DNA from: Cysteiniphilum sp. JM-1
GTDB taxonomy: Bacteria > Pseudomonadota > Gammaproteobacteria > Francisellales > Francisellaceae
Reading direction: 5' to 3'
Length of the DNA: 64,000 nt
NCBI RefSeq assembly: GCF_008711525.1
Contig: NZ_VXKS01000009.1
Coordinates: 1-64,000, forward strand
Shown: positions 28,953 through 37,448 of the stretch, one piece after another
Layout of the letters: the number at the start of each line of letters is the position of its first letter
Numbering within the stretch: position 1 is the first letter of the stretch
The notes under the pieces: model-generated
What the model was told of the DNA's origin: nothing
The model's input: only the letters and a program-made list of their open reading frames with translations
Databases searched by the model: none
Position numbers and translations under genes: made by a program

Positions 28953-29816
28953 CTATAAATAAACCTTCTGCGCTAGCAACAATTCAGTCTGTCCAAACTC
29001 AGCACCAAAATTATCAATGCGTGATGCATCAATTGTCACAATTTTAGTGTGATATTTTTCATGCAGATAGTCTAAAACCTGAGGGTAGGGCTTGACCATG
29101 TTTGTTGAAGCCTGCGCAATAACAATCACCTGTGGCTTTAAACTCATCAGCCCTTCTTTTGACAATGGGCGCATACCACTAAAGGATAAAATATTATGCG
29201 CTTTAATAAGCTGTAGCCAACGATCTGATTGAGTATCCTTGCCGAGCATATAAGCACCATTGGCAGAAATTTGCAAAAGCATTAGCACTTGTTTTGGCTT
29301 GCCCCTACCCTCTTTAGCATACGTATTGACAATCTTATTGGTTTGTTTGGTTTTCGCCTGAAGTGTTGTGATTAACTGCTGCCCCTCTTTTTGCTTACCG
29401 AGTTTATTGGCAATCTCTTTAATATTTTTTTCAACATCACTTAAGCTTTTTACCTCAGTCAATAGCGTTGTTTTCACATCAAACGCCTGCAAACGTGTTA
29501 ACACCGACAAAGGAGAAATAGACGCATCCGCAATCACAATATTTGGCTTCACACTTAGTAAGCTTTCAATCGTCAATGCGCGCATATAGCCTACATCCTT
29601 TAGTTGCTTGTTTTGTTTATTTTGTTTATTTTGTTTATTTTCCGCTTTCTCTAGCAGTTTAACGCTCTCAGTATCACTTGCCGTCACCTCAACACCTAGC
29701 GCACTAACAATAGAACTAGCACTTGGTCCAAGTGTAACTACAGTTTGTGCTAAGCCTGCATTCATACATCCCATCACCACCATAGCTGACATGATAAACA
29801 TTATAATTTTACGCAC
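28953..29816 (-). CDS. hmuT: Periplasmic heme-binding protein of the hemin ABC transporter
   Basis: A 287-aa BtuF/HmuT-like binding protein. Residues 1-23 are a signal peptide ending AGLA|QT. The mature start VVTLGPSASSIVSALG and the segments SVKPNIVIADASISPLSVL and SLKPQVIVIAQAS are typical. It carries heme from the outer-membrane receptor to HmuU. The start codon is GTG at 29816 with AGGAG 7 nt upstream. The first 8 bases overlap the end of tonB, implying coupled translation. Residues near 60 hold a KQN repeat encoded by a 9-bp microsatellite. Confidence 0.92.
   Translation of the reverse strand: MRKIIMFIMSAMVVMGCMNAGLAQTVVTLGPSASSIVSALGVEVTASDTESVKLLEKAENKQNKQNKQNKQLKDVGYMRALTIESLLSVKPNIVIADASISPLSVLTRLQAFDVKTTLLTEVKSLSDVEKNIKEIANKLGKQKEGQQLITTLQAKTKQTNKIVNTYAKEGRGKPKQVLMLLQISANGAYMLGKDTQSDRWLQLIKAHNILSFSGMRPLSKEGLMSLKPQVIVIAQASTNMVKPYPQVLDYLHEKYHTKIVTIDASRIDNFGAEFGQTELLLAQKVYL
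29612..29640. repeat. 9-bp microsatellite in hmuT
   Basis: Unit tttgtttat three times in perfect tandem (29612-29638) with a further degenerate unit upstream; it encodes the KQN repeats near the mature N-terminus. Unit gain or loss would keep the frame. Confidence 0.85.
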
Positions 29817-30504
29817 TTTTTTGCTCCTGTAAGTTAAATGAAATCACTTGCACAACACTTGCAGTTACTGGCGTTTTGCCACTTTGTGCAGGCTTGAAAT
29901 GTAACTTCTTAAACCATGCAATTGCCGCTTGATCTAACACGCCAAAGCCACTGGATTGAATAATTTTGACATCAGCAACCTGCCCTTGTGCATTAATAAC
30001 CGCCTTAACTTTAACCTTGCCCTCTTCATTATTTTTAATCGCTGAACCTGGATATGTTAATTGAGGCGGGGTAAACGCCAATTTTGGCGCTTGTGTGATT
30101 TTAGCAATGGCTTGCTGCTTTTTAACATTTTGCCTCGGTATGTCTTTTACTTCTTTTACTTCTTTTACTTCTTTTACTTCTTTGGCTTGAGTTTTCACTG
30201 TGCTCTTGTGAACTTCAGCTTTATGCTCTTTTGGCTTAACGATTTTTTGTGGCTTTTTCTCTTTTTTCTCCACCGCAACATTGGCTGTTTTTAACTCTTT
30301 AGCAACCGGTGTAGTGCTTGAAGCTGCTGTAGTTTCTGTGAGCTGTAAAGCCTGCATTAAAGACGCAACACTCTGCGCCTTTAAATCAGTTTGCCCCAAA
30401 TGCCATGTTGTTTTTGGTGTACTGTTTAATACTGCCCAAATTGAGAAATTAATCGCAATAGACCCCGTAATGGCAATAGCAATTTTAAATACTCTGAGCA
30501 ACAT
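29809..30504 (-). CDS. tonB: TonB energy-transducing protein
   Basis: A 231-aa protein anchored by one N-terminal helix (FKIAIAITGSIAINFSIWAV). A Lys/Glu/Val-rich periplasmic linker follows, then a C-terminal TonB domain (TYPGSAIKNNEEGKVKVKAV, IIQSSGFGVLDQAAI, FKPAQSGKTP). The linker is lysine-rich rather than the usual Pro-Lys/Pro-Glu and holds KEV repeats. It passes proton-motive energy from ExbB/ExbD to the receptor encoded just upstream (10-bp gap). It overlaps hmuT by 8 bp. Confidence 0.95.
   Translation of the reverse strand: MLLRVFKIAIAITGSIAINFSIWAVLNSTPKTTWHLGQTDLKAQSVASLMQALQLTETTAASSTTPVAKELKTANVAVEKKEKKPQKIVKPKEHKAEVHKSTVKTQAKEVKEVKEVKEVKDIPRQNVKKQQAIAKITQAPKLAFTPPQLTYPGSAIKNNEEGKVKVKAVINAQGQVADVKIIQSSGFGVLDQAAIAWFKKLHFKPAQSGKTPVTASVVQVISFNLQEQKSA
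30144..30179. repeat. 9-bp microsatellite in tonB
   Basis: Unit cttttactt four times in perfect tandem, followed by the degenerate unit ctttggctt. It encodes KEV repeats in the periplasmic linker; changes in copy number would alter linker reach by three residues each. Confidence 0.9.
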
Positions 30505-30514
30505 TCAATCTCAC

Positions 30515-32590
30515 CTAAAAACGATAGTTAAGCTGTAAATAAATGCTTCGACCCATCGCAGGCACCAAGGTGCTGCCATCATAATCCTGATAATACTGAT
30601 CAAATAGATTATCAACTCCTGCACTCATTGTGAAACCTTTGACAAAGTTTGGCTGCCATTGATATGCCAAGCTTAAAAGCGCGTATCCTGGGACTTTAGG
30701 TGTATTATTTGGCACATGGTTTTGTGCTAAAGCATAATCAAATCGTGTTTGAACCGTACTGTCAACAACTCTAATCGGCACAGCGAATGCCACCATCCCT
30801 TTGGCTCTAGGGATAGGTAAGGCACTACCCGCAGGAATGGTATTGCCATCTTCATTACGATATGCCGATTTTGTTTTCCCACGCGTATAGGTAAAATTCG
30901 TTATTACTTCAAACCAATGATTTTGGTATTGTGCAGAGACGTTATAACCATATAGTTGCGCTTTGGAAATATTGATGTTTTGATTAATTGCTGCTCCTGC
31001 ATTAAAGCCAATATTACTATTTAAAATATAGTTATCAATATCATTTAAAAAGATATTACCAGAAAAATTAATCTTTTGATCATGTGCTAATGACTGTGCA
31101 TAGATAAATCCAAGCGTTTTATTATGCCCAATTTCTGGATTTAAATTTGGATTAGGAACAAATTTTAAAAACACATAACCTGAATTAGGATGATCCCCAC
31201 CTAAATATAGATCTTGTAATGATGGAATATGATACCCTTCGGTATAACCTAAGTAAACTTTTAATGGATCAATCACCTTATAGCTAATACTTGCCTGTTT
31301 GGTAAAGAATGAGCCATCATTATTCATATTACCACTTGTACTTTGGTAGCCATTAAAACGCCCACCAACAGTTATATTTAGCTTAGAAAAAATATCCCAA
31401 CTATCTTGTAAGAATGCACTATAAAGTTGCTGATTTGCTGTCGGAAAATTAGCGCTTGTTTTACTGCTATACCCATCATAACCATTGATATAGCTATACT
31501 CTGCCCCATAATACAAGCGTTGCTTATAAACAGTGGTTACATTTGATAACTGCATACCCGTCGTGTTGACATGCACATCTTGTGGTAAGGCAAAGCCTCC
31601 ACCATTATTGGTTGGTGATGAGCCCAAATGATTTTCGTTGTAATATAATTTGGCTTTAAGATCAATATACGGATTATCCGGATTCCAATGATAATCCAAC
31701 ATACTTTGCGTTTGGAAGAAATTAAAATTTGAACTTGGATTCTTTGAATAAGTTTCTTTATTTACCGTTGCTGGATAAAGACCAATATTCTGCATTGATA
31801 AGAAGGATGCCTTTAAGGTTTGCGCTTTTGAAATATCCCAAACCGTTTTAAGTAAATATTGTAAATTATTACTAGCAGAATCCGGTAAAGTTTGACCATT
31901 ACCCAAGCGCACATTGTTACTGCGCCCACCAACCACATCAACCAAATAACTCACATCACCGGTTTTAAAAGCAACTGCAGCATTGGCATCACCGCTATAA
32001 TCTCCTGTTGCACCGCCTAATCCAATCTTACCACCAACCTCTTTATCTTTACCCAGTAAATCACTTGGATCTAACGTTTCAAAGTTAACTGCCCCACCTA
32101 AGTTGCCATTACCATAAGCAATATTACTACCGGATTGACTCGCTGTGACTTCTTTATAAAGCGCTGAGCTTAGCAATTGGCGCGATTGATTATGCCCAAA
32201 CGAAGCTAAATTATTATTAATACCATCAATACCAACAAAAACGCGATCATCAGAAAAGCCACCCATGCTAATACTTTGTGTGGTTGGTCGATTACCACCA
32301 ACCATTTGCACACCTGCCATTTCATTAAGCTGCATAGCCGTTGATTGAGTTAGATTCGTGCCTCCTCCTTGCTGCACTGAAATATTAGGTAAAGCACTAC
32401 CCGTTTCAGGTGCCACATTGATTTGGCTTATTCTACTTTGTTTCTCAGGCATGCTTGGCAAAGCTTTCTTAACAGCAACCACCTGAATTTCACCTAAATC
32501 TAGCGCTTGCGTATTTGCTGATTCTTCACTTGCATACATAAGCTGAGCAATGCCTGTTAATACAAGCACACTTAATAATTTTGTTCTCAT
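30515..32590 (-). CDS. TonB-dependent outer-membrane receptor, probably for heme
   Basis: A 691-aa outer-membrane transporter. A signal peptide (KLLSVLVLTGIAQLMYA|S) and a TonB-box-like DLGEIQVVAVKK come first. The plug domain follows (about residues 55-190, with TQSTAMQLNEMAGVQM and GNGNLGGAVNFETLDP). A 22-strand type barrel ends in the aromatic terminus YLQLNYRF. The start at 32590 is chosen because GGAGAGAG stands upstream and the signal peptide begins there; nine earlier codons are not needed. Heme as substrate is inferred from the operon (hugZ, hmuTUV); no FRAP/NPNL heme motif was confirmed. Confidence 0.92.
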   Translation of the reverse strand: MRTKLLSVLVLTGIAQLMYASEESANTQALDLGEIQVVAVKKALPSMPEKQSRISQINVAPETGSALPNISVQQGGGTNLTQSTAMQLNEMAGVQMVGGNRPTTQSISMGGFSDDRVFVGIDGINNNLASFGHNQSRQLLSSALYKEVTASQSGSNIAYGNGNLGGAVNFETLDPSDLLGKDKEVGGKIGLGGATGDYSGDANAAVAFKTGDVSYLVDVVGGRSNNVRLGNGQTLPDSASNNLQYLLKTVWDISKAQTLKASFLSMQNIGLYPATVNKETYSKNPSSNFNFFQTQSMLDYHWNPDNPYIDLKAKLYYNENHLGSSPTNNGGGFALPQDVHVNTTGMQLSNVTTVYKQRLYYGAEYSYINGYDGYSSKTSANFPTANQQLYSAFLQDSWDIFSKLNITVGGRFNGYQSTSGNMNNDGSFFTKQASISYKVIDPLKVYLGYTEGYHIPSLQDLYLGGDHPNSGYVFLKFVPNPNLNPEIGHNKTLGFIYAQSLAHDQKINFSGNIFLNDIDNYILNSNIGFNAGAAINQNINISKAQLYGYNVSAQYQNHWFEVITNFTYTRGKTKSAYRNEDGNTIPAGSALPIPRAKGMVAFAVPIRVVDSTVQTRFDYALAQNHVPNNTPKVPGYALLSLAYQWQPNFVKGFTMSAGVDNLFDQYYQDYDGSTLVPAMGRSIYLQLNYRF

Positions 32591-32619
32591 TTTTAACACT
32601 CTCTCCCGAGTCATCATTA

Positions 32620-33033
32620 CTAATGATTAACTTGTATATCTGCTGCCGTTAAACCTGTTTCTTTTAATACAGCAAATACCTGTAACATTGTTTGTAACGG
32701 AATATTTTTATCCGCTGCCAAGGTAATTTGTGACATTGATGTCGTATCTTTTTGTGATAATAAATAACTTTTAAGCGTATCAATACTCGTAAAATGCTCA
32801 CCATTGATCATATAATCGTGCGCCTTTAAATAAAGCGTTGTCTGAGCAGACTTGCTTTGCGTAACACTTGCCCCCTTTACATCAGGCAAAGGGAGTTTAA
32901 GCAAATGCTGAATGGGACCTGCTAACAGTACAAACATTACCAAAAGCACCAACATAAAGTCTAGCAATGGAATCAAGTTGGGTTCATCCACCTCCAAACT
33001 ATTATGCTCATGATGGTTTAAACTACTGATCAT
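32620..33033 (-). CDS. exbD: ExbD/TolR-family biopolymer transport protein
   Basis: A 137-aa inner-membrane protein with one helix (NLIPLLDFMLVLLVMFVLL) carrying the Asp that takes part in proton conduction, and a periplasmic domain. It forms the proton channel with ExbB to energise TonB. It overlaps exbB by 4 bp (ATGA) and precedes the receptor by about 29 bp. Confidence 0.95.
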   Translation of the reverse strand: MISSLNHHEHNSLEVDEPNLIPLLDFMLVLLVMFVLLAGPIQHLLKLPLPDVKGASVTQSKSAQTTLYLKAHDYMINGEHFTSIDTLKSYLLSQKDTTSMSQITLAADKNIPLQTMLQVFAVLKETGLTAADIQVNH

Positions 33034-33800
33034 AAGAGAGCCTGTTCACGCAAATTAATCATATTGGTTTTTTTATTTACCTTATTTGCTTTATTTGCTT
33101 TATTTGCCTTATTTACTTTATTTATTTCAGTTAAGTCGCTCATTTCAGCAATTTCTTTTTGCTCTTTTTGCTCTTTTTGTTCTTTCTGATCTTTTTTACG
33201 CGCTTTTTGTCGATCTAGGCTTAAAATCAACTGATTTAATGCTTCTTCTGCATTTGCTAAATAACGCTCACTAAACTGGCGAAAACAATAAAATGCCAAT
33301 AAACTCACCAAAGCTAACACAATACCAAATGCCGTGGCATACATTGCCTCAGATAAGTACATAATCATATTCTGCAAACCATTGCCACTTAAGGACTCAG
33401 CTAATGCAGCAAATGAATGACTCATGCTCCAAATCGTACCCAAAAGCCCAAGCATTGGTGAAACAACAGCAAATAAATTAAGCCAGATTAATGGACGCTG
33501 CATGCGTTGACGTTGTTTGCGCATTAACAAGCAGACTTCACTTTCAGCAAGTTCTTTAGACTCAGTGATCAAAGGTGAAATATATCTTAATATGGGCTTA
33601 GCCAATGCGTTTAATCTTAGGTTAAGCGTCTTCTTATCATCACGATTAACCGCATTAATCAAACATTCTACCTTACCTAAATTAAGCTTCGGTAAACTGA
33701 TAAAAGTAATTATTCGCTCGATACAAATCGCAACAATCAAAAAACTCACTGCCAACATAGCGTAGCTGACTAAACCAAATTGACTAAAGAAATGCCCCAT
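33030..33800 (-). CDS. exbB: ExbB/MotA/TolQ-family proton channel protein
   Basis: A 256-aa inner-membrane protein with three helices and the family core LNLFAVVSPMLGLLGTIWSM and AMYATAFGIVLALVSLLAFY. The last 50 residues are an unusual low-complexity cytoplasmic tail of KEQ and KAN/KVN repeats encoded by two 9-bp microsatellites; typical ExbB tails are shorter and not repetitive. It follows hugZ by 5 bp with no independent ribosome site visible, so its translation is probably coupled. Confidence 0.95.
   Translation of the reverse strand: MGHFFSQFGLVSYAMLAVSFLIVAICIERIITFISLPKLNLGKVECLINAVNRDDKKTLNLRLNALAKPILRYISPLITESKELAESEVCLLMRKQRQRMQRPLIWLNLFAVVSPMLGLLGTIWSMSHSFAALAESLSGNGLQNMIMYLSEAMYATAFGIVLALVSLLAFYCFRQFSERYLANAEEALNQLILSLDRQKARKKDQKEQKEQKEQKEIAEMSDLTEINKVNKANKANKANKVNKKTNMINLREQALL
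33076..33185. repeat. Two 9-bp microsatellites in the exbB tail
   Basis: Units close to ttatttgct (about 33080-33121) and tttttgctc (about 33155-33185), each repeated three to four times, encode KAN/KVN and KEQ repeats respectively. Confidence 0.8.
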
Positions 33801-33805
33801 AATAT

Positions 33806-34570
33806 CTAAACTGCCTTTTCCATTAATGCTTCTTCATTACTAGCTATTTGCTGTCTTGCCTTTTTTGACATTGCCGCAAGTACCGCTCTTAACATCGAAA
33901 GATTTGTGACATCATGATCAAATGGAATATAGTGATTTTTATATTTACTTTGCAACCACATCCCTTCTTGATCAAAATAGACCATCTCAAGCAAGCTATC
34001 CTCTGTTAATGAAATACCCGCACATTGACAATAAAGTACCAATGCATCTTTATGATCTTCATTCATATGCTTGATAGCGCCATTAATCTCGTCGTCTTTA
34101 AATACCTGCTCAATACAGAAATTCTCTTTGCTCACCCAATTAATATCACCAAAGCCACCAATAAAGCGCACTTTCTCAATGTGTAATTTATAAAAATGAA
34201 AATCATGGGTTTTGTCTTGATAGTCTTTTGACTCTGGGAAAAAACGTGTATAAACATTTGCCGCCTTTTCTTCATCTTCCAAACGATTTAATCGTCCTAA
34301 AATGGTGACACGTCCTGCCTGTTGAACATCCTCTTTTTCATCCTCAATAATCGTTAATGACACTTTGTCATCTTTAGCAACATTGCGAGTATGCTGAGCA
34401 AGCTTACTAATATAAACAAGCACCTCACCATCAATATCAAATGCATACGCCACCAATGAACCAAAAGGATAGCCAGGCATTGCCACAGATTGCGTTGCTA
34501 ATACGCCATATAGCTTCTGTTTGGTTAATTGTCTTGCTCTTAGTGCCGTTTCAATTTTATTTGTTTCCAT
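33806..34570 (-). CDS. hugZ: HugZ-family heme utilisation / heme oxygenase-like protein
   Basis: A 254-aa protein of the split-barrel FMN-binding fold used by HugZ/HutZ heme-degrading enzymes. N-terminal barrel: ARQLTKQKLYGVLATQSVAM, GSLVAYAFDIDGEVLVYIS. C-terminal domain: NGAIKHMNEDHKDALVLYCQ, where the His-rich helix is typical of the family. It likely opens imported heme to free iron. AGAGGGG precedes the ATG. First gene of the heme operon, directly behind a Fur-box promoter. Confidence 0.9.
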   Translation of the reverse strand: METNKIETALRARQLTKQKLYGVLATQSVAMPGYPFGSLVAYAFDIDGEVLVYISKLAQHTRNVAKDDKVSLTIIEDEKEDVQQAGRVTILGRLNRLEDEEKAANVYTRFFPESKDYQDKTHDFHFYKLHIEKVRFIGGFGDINWVSKENFCIEQVFKDDEINGAIKHMNEDHKDALVLYCQCAGISLTEDSLLEMVYFDQEGMWLQSKYKNHYIPFDHDVTNLSMLRAVLAAMSKKARQQIASNEEALMEKAV

Positions 34571-34588
34571 AAAAAACCCCTCTGATTT

Positions 34589-34619
34589 AAATGATAATTA
34601 TTGTCATTTGCGATAACAA
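34589..34619 (-). promoter_or_regulatory. Fur box overlapping the heme operon promoter
   Basis: On the minus strand -35 TTGTTA (34614-34619), 17-bp spacer and -10 TATCAT (34591-34596). A nearly perfect 21-bp palindrome aaatgataattattgtcattt (34589-34609) covers the -10 and fits the Fur consensus GATAATGATAATCATTATC. Repression of the heme operon by iron-loaded Fur follows from established Fur biology. Confidence 0.8.
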
Positions 34620-34622
34620 GCG

Positions 34623-34640
34623 TAATGATAACCACTATCA
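34623..34640. promoter_or_regulatory. Second, weaker Fur-like half-box
   Basis: taatgataaccactatca resembles the Fur consensus in its left half and lies just upstream of the -35 box, as expected for Fur polymers spreading from the main site. Confidence 0.45.
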
Positions 34641-34675
34641 AATATAAGTCAATGATAAAAAGCAAATTTTTTATA

Positions 34676-34761
34676 TATACCCATCGTAAATTGTTCTGCG
34701 GTGTTTGATGTCGAAGAAATTCAATGTCAGAAATACTGAAAAATGGTTTGTGGTGGGTATA
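34676..34761. mobile_element. Small MITE-like element
   Basis: An 86-bp stretch bounded by inverted ends tataccca...gtaaa and the complement of tgtggtgggtata (12 of the first 15 positions pair). It has no coding capacity and AT-rich flanks. TA-type ends are common for elements moved by IS630-like transposases; no transposase is in the window. It sits between the heme operon promoter and the RES toxin stop. Confidence 0.45.
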
Positions 34762-34770
34762 AAGAAATAC

Positions 34771-35241
34771 TTACTTTGCTAATCGCGTATCAAAGCTAAA
34801 GTCTAATACTTTGGCTTTTTTGACTACCTTTGCAAATCCTTTATGCAATGGGTTTAGAATATAATTGTACTCTCTTGGAACGATAACGCTTGGTACAGCC
34901 AATATTAAAGACTCACAACGCTTAAGCCATTGATCACCAATATCTGCTGTTTCAGGCGGTGCTGGCTGGTCTTGCCATGAATGCGGCAATAGCTCAGGCT
35001 CTAAATAGTTAATCTCTGATTTTGGCAACTCAATTTGAAATAGTGTGAAATTTGGTAAAATAGCATAGTCCTCTAAATGGACAAATATTTCTAATATTGC
35101 GAGAGATTCTGAGCCTGTGCAATATACGCAAGGACTTCCTTTATTATTCCACCTTCCTCCATATATTCTGGCACCATCACCTGTAAATGCATCTTGTGCA
35201 AATTTGCTTTTCAACAATCTATAGGCAAATACTTTGCTCAT
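34771..35241 (-). CDS. RES-domain toxin of a type II toxin-antitoxin pair
   Basis: A 156-aa RES toxin. Family motifs are GARIYGGRWNNKG (the Arg of RES), TGSESLAILEIFVHL (Glu) and VPSVIVPREYNYILNP (Ser). Characterised members (MbcT, ParT, Xre-RES systems) degrade NAD+ or modify NAD-using enzymes, stopping growth. It overlaps the antitoxin gene by 4 bp (ATGA). Confidence 0.92.
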   Translation of the reverse strand: MSKVFAYRLLKSKFAQDAFTGDGARIYGGRWNNKGSPCVYCTGSESLAILEIFVHLEDYAILPNFTLFQIELPKSEINYLEPELLPHSWQDQPAPPETADIGDQWLKRCESLILAVPSVIVPREYNYILNPLHKGFAKVVKKAKVLDFSFDTRLAK

Positions 35242-35669
35242 ACGAAAACGCCATGCTCAAGTCTGCCGATGAGATCAAGTACTGCTTTTGTTTCAGCAGA
35301 TGTCCTAAGCATCTCAATCGGCTTTCTGCCACCCAATCCATTCACCGGAGACATCAGCCAATGCAGTGCTTTCTGGTCGTGTCCTTCAAATAAATTCAAA
35401 GCTGATTTATAAACTTCTGCATAGCGATATAATCTATCACTTTCAGCTTCAGTAAAAAAACCTGCTTTATATCTTCTATTAAGTGAAGCCGGTGCTATCG
35501 TGGTAATTTTAGCAAGCTGGTTTTTTTCAATCCCAGAAATATCAGCCAATTTGCTAAAAACCTCACAGCTAAATCCCTCATGAATTGCCTGATAGAGACG
35601 CTCACCACGTGACGGAATACCAACGGCATCCCAAAAATTATTTTGATTACTTTGATTACCCTGTTGCAT
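35238..35669 (-). CDS. Xre/MbcA/ParS-family antitoxin
   Basis: A 143-aa partner of the RES toxin. The N-terminal half is an Xre-like helix-turn-helix (LADISGIEKNQLAKITTIAP). The C-terminal half is the toxin-binding domain with the hallmark NGLGGRKPIEMLRTSAETKA and a final LEHGVFV, which in the family reaches into the toxin active site. AGGTGA precedes the ATG. The antitoxin-first order and the inverted repeat just upstream point to autoregulation. Confidence 0.92.
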   Translation of the reverse strand: MQQGNQSNQNNFWDAVGIPSRGERLYQAIHEGFSCEVFSKLADISGIEKNQLAKITTIAPASLNRRYKAGFFTEAESDRLYRYAEVYKSALNLFEGHDQKALHWLMSPVNGLGGRKPIEMLRTSAETKAVLDLIGRLEHGVFV

Positions 35670-35688
35670 AGCATCACCTTGTTATCAT

Positions 35689-35709
35689 TGATATATTAAG
35701 AATATATCA
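35689..35709. promoter_or_regulatory. Probable autoregulatory operator of the toxin-antitoxin operon
   Basis: Perfect 9-bp inverted repeat tgatatatt/aatatatca around aag, 20 bp upstream of the antitoxin ATG. Position and symmetry suit binding by the dimeric Xre domain. Confidence 0.6.
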
Positions 35710-35744
35710 CATGATTGAGATTATGCAACTTTGAATATTTTAGC

Positions 35745-36524
35745 CTATTGTGCATTTTCAATTTTGTGCAGTTGTGTTAAGTCTGCTTCTTTGGCTGTAT
35801 TTTTGACATCACCAACTCTTAGATTAATAGCATCAATCGGCATTACTTCAACTTTGACCTTTTCAATCTCAGCACTTAATACATGTCCACCACTTTTCTT
35901 ATCCGCAGTAACAAAATGCGCATGAAACCTAGGCACGCCAAACCCTTCTGTATATTTAGGTGAGAAAAACATAACCATCGTCCCTTGCACATCATGATAA
36001 CTAAAACGATGTTCATGCTCTTTTAGCCATTCAACCAATGGTGTATTAGTTGATTTGTCAATTTTCTCACTACGCGCTAAGATTTCCTTAAATGTTCCAG
36101 TTAACTTAACCGCATAAGTTAGCTGATTATTTGCTAGCTTTGCTAATAGTTGCTGCTGAAATGTAGTAAGTTCTATAGATTTATTAACGTCAAAACTGAG
36201 TTTTTTCAGTGGTTTGAAATCAACAGCCGTTAGATAAGACAGTCCACTTTCTGGTTTCATTTGTGTAAGCTTACCATCCATATTAGCTAAGTAGTACTTA
36301 CCATCCAATACAATAACCTCACCTAATCCCTCACCTGCACCAAGACCAAAATCATTACCGGATGCTTTTGCAGATTTAACATTTATCACTGAATGATAAT
36401 TTCCCGACATCAATGCTGTAATCGTTCCATATTGATATAGTGGCACATCTTTTGCAAATACACTGGCACTTGCTGTTGCTAATAATGCAACTGTTAAACC
36501 GATTTTTTTAATCATTCTAGACAT
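35745..36524 (-). CDS. budA: Alpha-acetolactate decarboxylase with signal peptide
   Basis: A 259-aa enzyme that converts acetolactate to acetoin. The zinc ligands His201, His203 (PRFHAHF) and His214 (SGGHVL) are present, as are DFGLGAGEGLGEVIVLDG and YHDVQGTMVMFFSP. The first 24 residues are a clear signal peptide (GLTVALLATASASVFA|KD), so the enzyme is probably periplasmic or secreted; export is known for some Bacillus-type enzymes but is unusual for enteric BudA. GGGAG precedes the ATG at 36524. No acetolactate synthase is nearby. It follows iaaA by 25 bp and probably ends the cyanophycin operon. Confidence 0.92.
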   Translation of the reverse strand: MSRMIKKIGLTVALLATASASVFAKDVPLYQYGTITALMSGNYHSVINVKSAKASGNDFGLGAGEGLGEVIVLDGKYYLANMDGKLTQMKPESGLSYLTAVDFKPLKKLSFDVNKSIELTTFQQQLLAKLANNQLTYAVKLTGTFKEILARSEKIDKSTNTPLVEWLKEHEHRFSYHDVQGTMVMFFSPKYTEGFGVPRFHAHFVTADKKSGGHVLSAEIEKVKVEVMPIDAINLRVGDVKNTAKEADLTQLHKIENAQ

Positions 36525-36549
36525 TCCAATCTCCCTTTTAACTGGTTAT

Positions 36550-37440
36550 TTACTCATAAAACGTTTTAGCTTTCTCACCATCATGATAAGCAAATAATGT
36601 TTGTGCAACTTGGGTTGAACCAGTCGAAATATTGCCCTTTTGATCTAATGCAATTAAGCCCACATAATCATCCAAAGCATCACTTTCTTTAATACTCTTA
36701 GCAACCGCCTCATCCAAAGACATACCATCTTTGACACGAGTATGTACTTTTGCTGCAACAGCTTGATTAACAATATGCTCACCAATACCCGTGCATGATA
36801 TCCCCATGATGCTTGATGCATAGTTACCAGCAACGGTTGGACTATCTCCCACGCGTCCTGGCACTTCAAAACCTGCTCCACCTGTTGAGGTTAATGCGAC
36901 AATACTGCCTTGACTATCTAATACGACAACACCAATAGTCCCTGTTAAACCCTTTTTAAGCTCAAGGTATTCTTGATAACGATGCTCTGTTATTGGGTTA
37001 TATTCTGGCATTTTTAATGTCTCATGCGCAAAGCGAGTTGCTTCATTGGCTGCGCGTACACTGTGGTGCTCATTTAAAAGCGCCAAAGCGACTTCGCTGG
37101 GATACTGGATATTTTGAATATTAATCACGCCTGCAAATTTAGCTTTTACACCATCCATAATTGAAGCTGACATGCGCACTTGACCATCTTGCTGCAAACG
37201 CGAACCCGTACCGGCATTAAATATGGGATCATCCTCTAATAATTTCGCCGTAAAAACAGCAGTTTTTAAAGCACTATCATAGGTTTTAAGAAAGGCATAG
37301 GCTTCCTCGACAATGGTCAAGAGATGTACGTGATAATCACTAAAGGGGGTATTTTTATCCTCTCTAGCACCACATCCGCCATGAATAATAATTTTTTGCA
37401 TTTTTTGCTCTTTCTGCTCTTTTTGCATTTCCAGCCCCAT
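36550..37440 (-). CDS. iaaA: Isoaspartyl peptidase / L-asparaginase, Ntn-hydrolase family
   Basis: A 296-aa plant-type asparaginase precursor that cleaves itself. The nucleophile Thr168 is in GLTGTIGVVVLD, with STGGAGFEVPGRVGDSP after it; the N-terminal part has IIIHGGCGA and FNAGTGSRLQ. It hydrolyses beta-aspartyl dipeptides. Next to cphB its likely job is to split beta-Asp-Arg released from cyanophycin into aspartate and arginine. The start is uncertain: ATG at 37440 has no clear ribosome site, whereas ATG four codons later has GGGG upstream. The first residues contain a KEQ microsatellite. Confidence 0.93.
   Translation of the reverse strand: MGLEMQKEQKEQKMQKIIIHGGCGAREDKNTPFSDYHVHLLTIVEEAYAFLKTYDSALKTAVFTAKLLEDDPIFNAGTGSRLQQDGQVRMSASIMDGVKAKFAGVINIQNIQYPSEVALALLNEHHSVRAANEATRFAHETLKMPEYNPITEHRYQEYLELKKGLTGTIGVVVLDSQGSIVALTSTGGAGFEVPGRVGDSPTVAGNYASSIMGISCTGIGEHIVNQAVAAKVHTRVKDGMSLDEAVAKSIKESDALDDYVGLIALDQKGNISTGSTQVAQTLFAYHDGEKAKTFYE
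37395..37430. repeat. 9-bp microsatellite at the start of iaaA
   Basis: Degenerate units close to ttttttgct and ctttctgct encode QKEQKEQK at the protein N-terminus, near the translation start. Confidence 0.65.
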
Positions 37441-37448
37441 CTTTGCGA

